Below, piece after piece: positions 5,852 through 7,061 of a DNA stretch of 7,061 bases. Source of the stretch: Bacteroidales bacterium (lineage in GTDB: Bacteria > Bacteroidota > Bacteroidia > Bacteroidales > Muribaculaceae). Numbering within the stretch: position 1 is the first letter of the stretch; every line of letters starts with the position of its first letter. Location: NCBI GenBank assembly GCA_014800445.1, contig JAAVGC010000082.1, positions 1 through 7,061 of the forward strand, written 5' to 3'. The notes beneath the pieces were generated by a model. It saw only the letters and a list, made by a program, of their open reading frames with translations. It was not told where the DNA came from and did no database searches. The position numbers and the translations under genes are program-made.

Positions 5852-7061
5852 ATGAAGACCACTTTTTTCGACATAGAAAACTGGAAGGAGATCGGTGCCA
5901 CACTCGCTCGCAACAAAACCCGCACTTTTCTCACTGCATTTGGTATATTCTGGGGTACTGCAATGCTTGCCATGTTGCTCGGAGGCGCCAAAGGATTGGA
6001 AAATATGCTCCGGCGTAACTTTGAGGGATTCGCCACCAACACCGCGATCATGTTTCCAGGACGCACCACCATGAGCTATCAGGGATTCAACAAAGGCACA
6101 TCATGGAATCTCACGGCCACCGATCAGAAGAATATGCGCGCTGGACTCCCCGAAATCGAAGCATTGACAGGTGTTGACAACATACAGTCAACCGTCGGAC
6201 GCGGAAAACTATCCACAAGCTCTATGGTCACTGGTGTCGACAGCGAGTACAGCAAGATTTTCGAGCCTGTCATACAGGAAGGACGCTTTATCAATGAATC
6301 TGATGACATACTTGAAAAGAAAATATGCGTGATCGGTAAGAATGTGGCCGGAACTCTCTTCCCTGAGTCATCACCAATAGGCGAATACATCGAAGTCAAT
6401 GGCGTATATTTCAAAATAGTCGGAGTCGCATACCAGACGAGTGAAATCAGCATTGGAGACAAAATTGATGATTCGATTATCGTTCCGATGGGGGTATTCC
6501 GAAAGGCGTTTAACCGAGGTGAAAATTTAGGTGGCATGATGTTCACTGTAAAGAGTGGTATCACCCCTACCGAACTGAAACCTCGCCTGATGCGCATACT
6601 CACAGGCAACCACAAGATGCTGCACCCCGATGATGAAAATGCGATGTTCTTCATGGATGTCTCGGAGCAGTTCAAAATGGTCGACAATCTATTCATGGGT
6701 ATCTCGCTTCTCGCCCTCTTTGTAGGTGCCGGCACACTTATTGCCGGCATTATCGGGGTAGGCAACATCATGTGGGTGATCGTTAAAGAGCGCACGCAGG
6801 AGATAGGCATACGTCGTGCCATAGGAGCCAAGCCCGCCGACATAATTACACAGGTGCTGTCAGAAGGAGTAGCCCTTACCACAATAGCCGGAATCGCAGG
6901 AATAACCTTTGCGACTATCGTATTGAAGATTGTTGAGGTGATCACTACCGACGAAAAAGGCACTCCGCAGTTCATGTTGAGTTTCGACGGAGCTATGGAA
7001 ATTGTACTCGTGTTCATGATACTCGGCATAGGAGCCGGATTTATCCCCGCTGTCAAAGCAA
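5852..7061 (+). CDS. FtsX/MacB-family ABC transporter permease (second of two, C-terminus cut by the right edge)
   Basis: The frame from ATG 5852 is open to the window end, giving 403 residues; about 10-15 are probably missing, judged from the first permease. The layout repeats: N-terminal helix, TM1 (26-46), extracytoplasmic domain (about 50-275), TM2 (281-310), TM3 (333-362) and TM4 (381-400), ending in AGFIPAVKA just before the expected KP-EAL tail. The segment 299-328 is identical to the first permease at 26 of 30 positions, and GRFIN recurs in both extracytoplasmic domains (145-149 here, 140-144 there), while the rest of those domains differs strongly. It starts 22 bases after the first permease stop, with a weak purine stretch (GAGAAAG) before the ATG. 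This points to one operon and a heterodimeric transporter, although two homodimers cannot be excluded. Confidence 0.92.
   Translation, partial: MKTTFFDIENWKEIGATLARNKTRTFLTAFGIFWGTAMLAMLLGGAKGLENMLRRNFEGFATNTAIMFPGRTTMSYQGFNKGTSWNLTATDQKNMRAGLPEIEALTGVDNIQSTVGRGKLSTSSMVTGVDSEYSKIFEPVIQEGRFINESDDILEKKICVIGKNVAGTLFPESSPIGEYIEVNGVYFKIVGVAYQTSEISIGDKIDDSIIVPMGVFRKAFNRGENLGGMMFTVKSGITPTELKPRLMRILTGNHKMLHPDDENAMFFMDVSEQFKMVDNLFMGISLLALFVGAGTLIAGIIGVGNIMWVIVKERTQEIGIRRAIGAKPADIITQVLSEGVALTTIAGIAGITFATIVLKIVEVITTDEKGTPQFMLSFDGAMEIVLVFMILGIGAGFIPAVKA

Noticed and set aside
6124..7056. A 310-codon open frame on the minus strand opposite the second permease
   Set aside because: It begins at a TTG at the window edge and its product is rich in Ser, Ile, Pro and Met with no recognisable domain. 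The plus strand here encodes a clear FtsX-family permease, so this is an antisense shadow of its codon bias.

Overview
The window looks like chromosomal DNA of a gut-type Bacteroidales bacterium, probably close to Muribaculaceae or Bacteroidaceae. Three things point there: start codons sit behind A/T-rich leaders without clear Shine-Dalgarno sequences, TAnnTTTG-like -7 promoter boxes occur upstream of genes, and one lipoprotein has a Bacteroidetes-style surface-export signal. The protein families also fit. This is inference from sequence style, not a database match. Coding density is high, every gap is under 125 bases, and I see no RNA gene, mobile element or CRISPR array.

Left part, minus strand (1-1673): an exported C1B-family cysteine peptidase (bleomycin hydrolase/aminopeptidase C type) is followed by the N-terminal 130 residues of an endonuclease/exonuclease/phosphatase-fold lipoprotein that runs off the left edge. 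A strong 10-bp hairpin lies between them, just before the lipoprotein start. A 122-base divergent region with back-to-back promoter candidates separates the peptidase from the next gene.

Middle, plus strand (1796-3875): a full-length M3 zinc metallopeptidase of the peptidyl-dipeptidase Dcp/oligopeptidase A group has no signal peptide, so it is probably cytoplasmic. A compact intrinsic terminator begins within a few bases of its stop codon. The two divergent peptidases could act on the same peptide flow, one outside the cytoplasm from N-termini and one inside releasing C-terminal dipeptides, but this is a guess from position.

Right part, plus strand (3927-7061): an operon encodes a MacB/LolD-type ABC ATPase, an FtsX/MacB-type permease overlapping it by 8 bases, and a second, paralogous permease 22 bases further on that is cut by the right edge just before its C-terminus. 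The layout suggests one ATPase serving a heterodimeric permease pair, as in LolCDE or MacB-like efflux systems. The substrate cannot be read from the sequence; an adaptor protein and a TolC-like channel may lie beyond the right edge. Nothing here is clearly a new system. The points most worth checking are the export signal of the lipoprotein, the intercistronic hairpin and the asymmetric permease pair.
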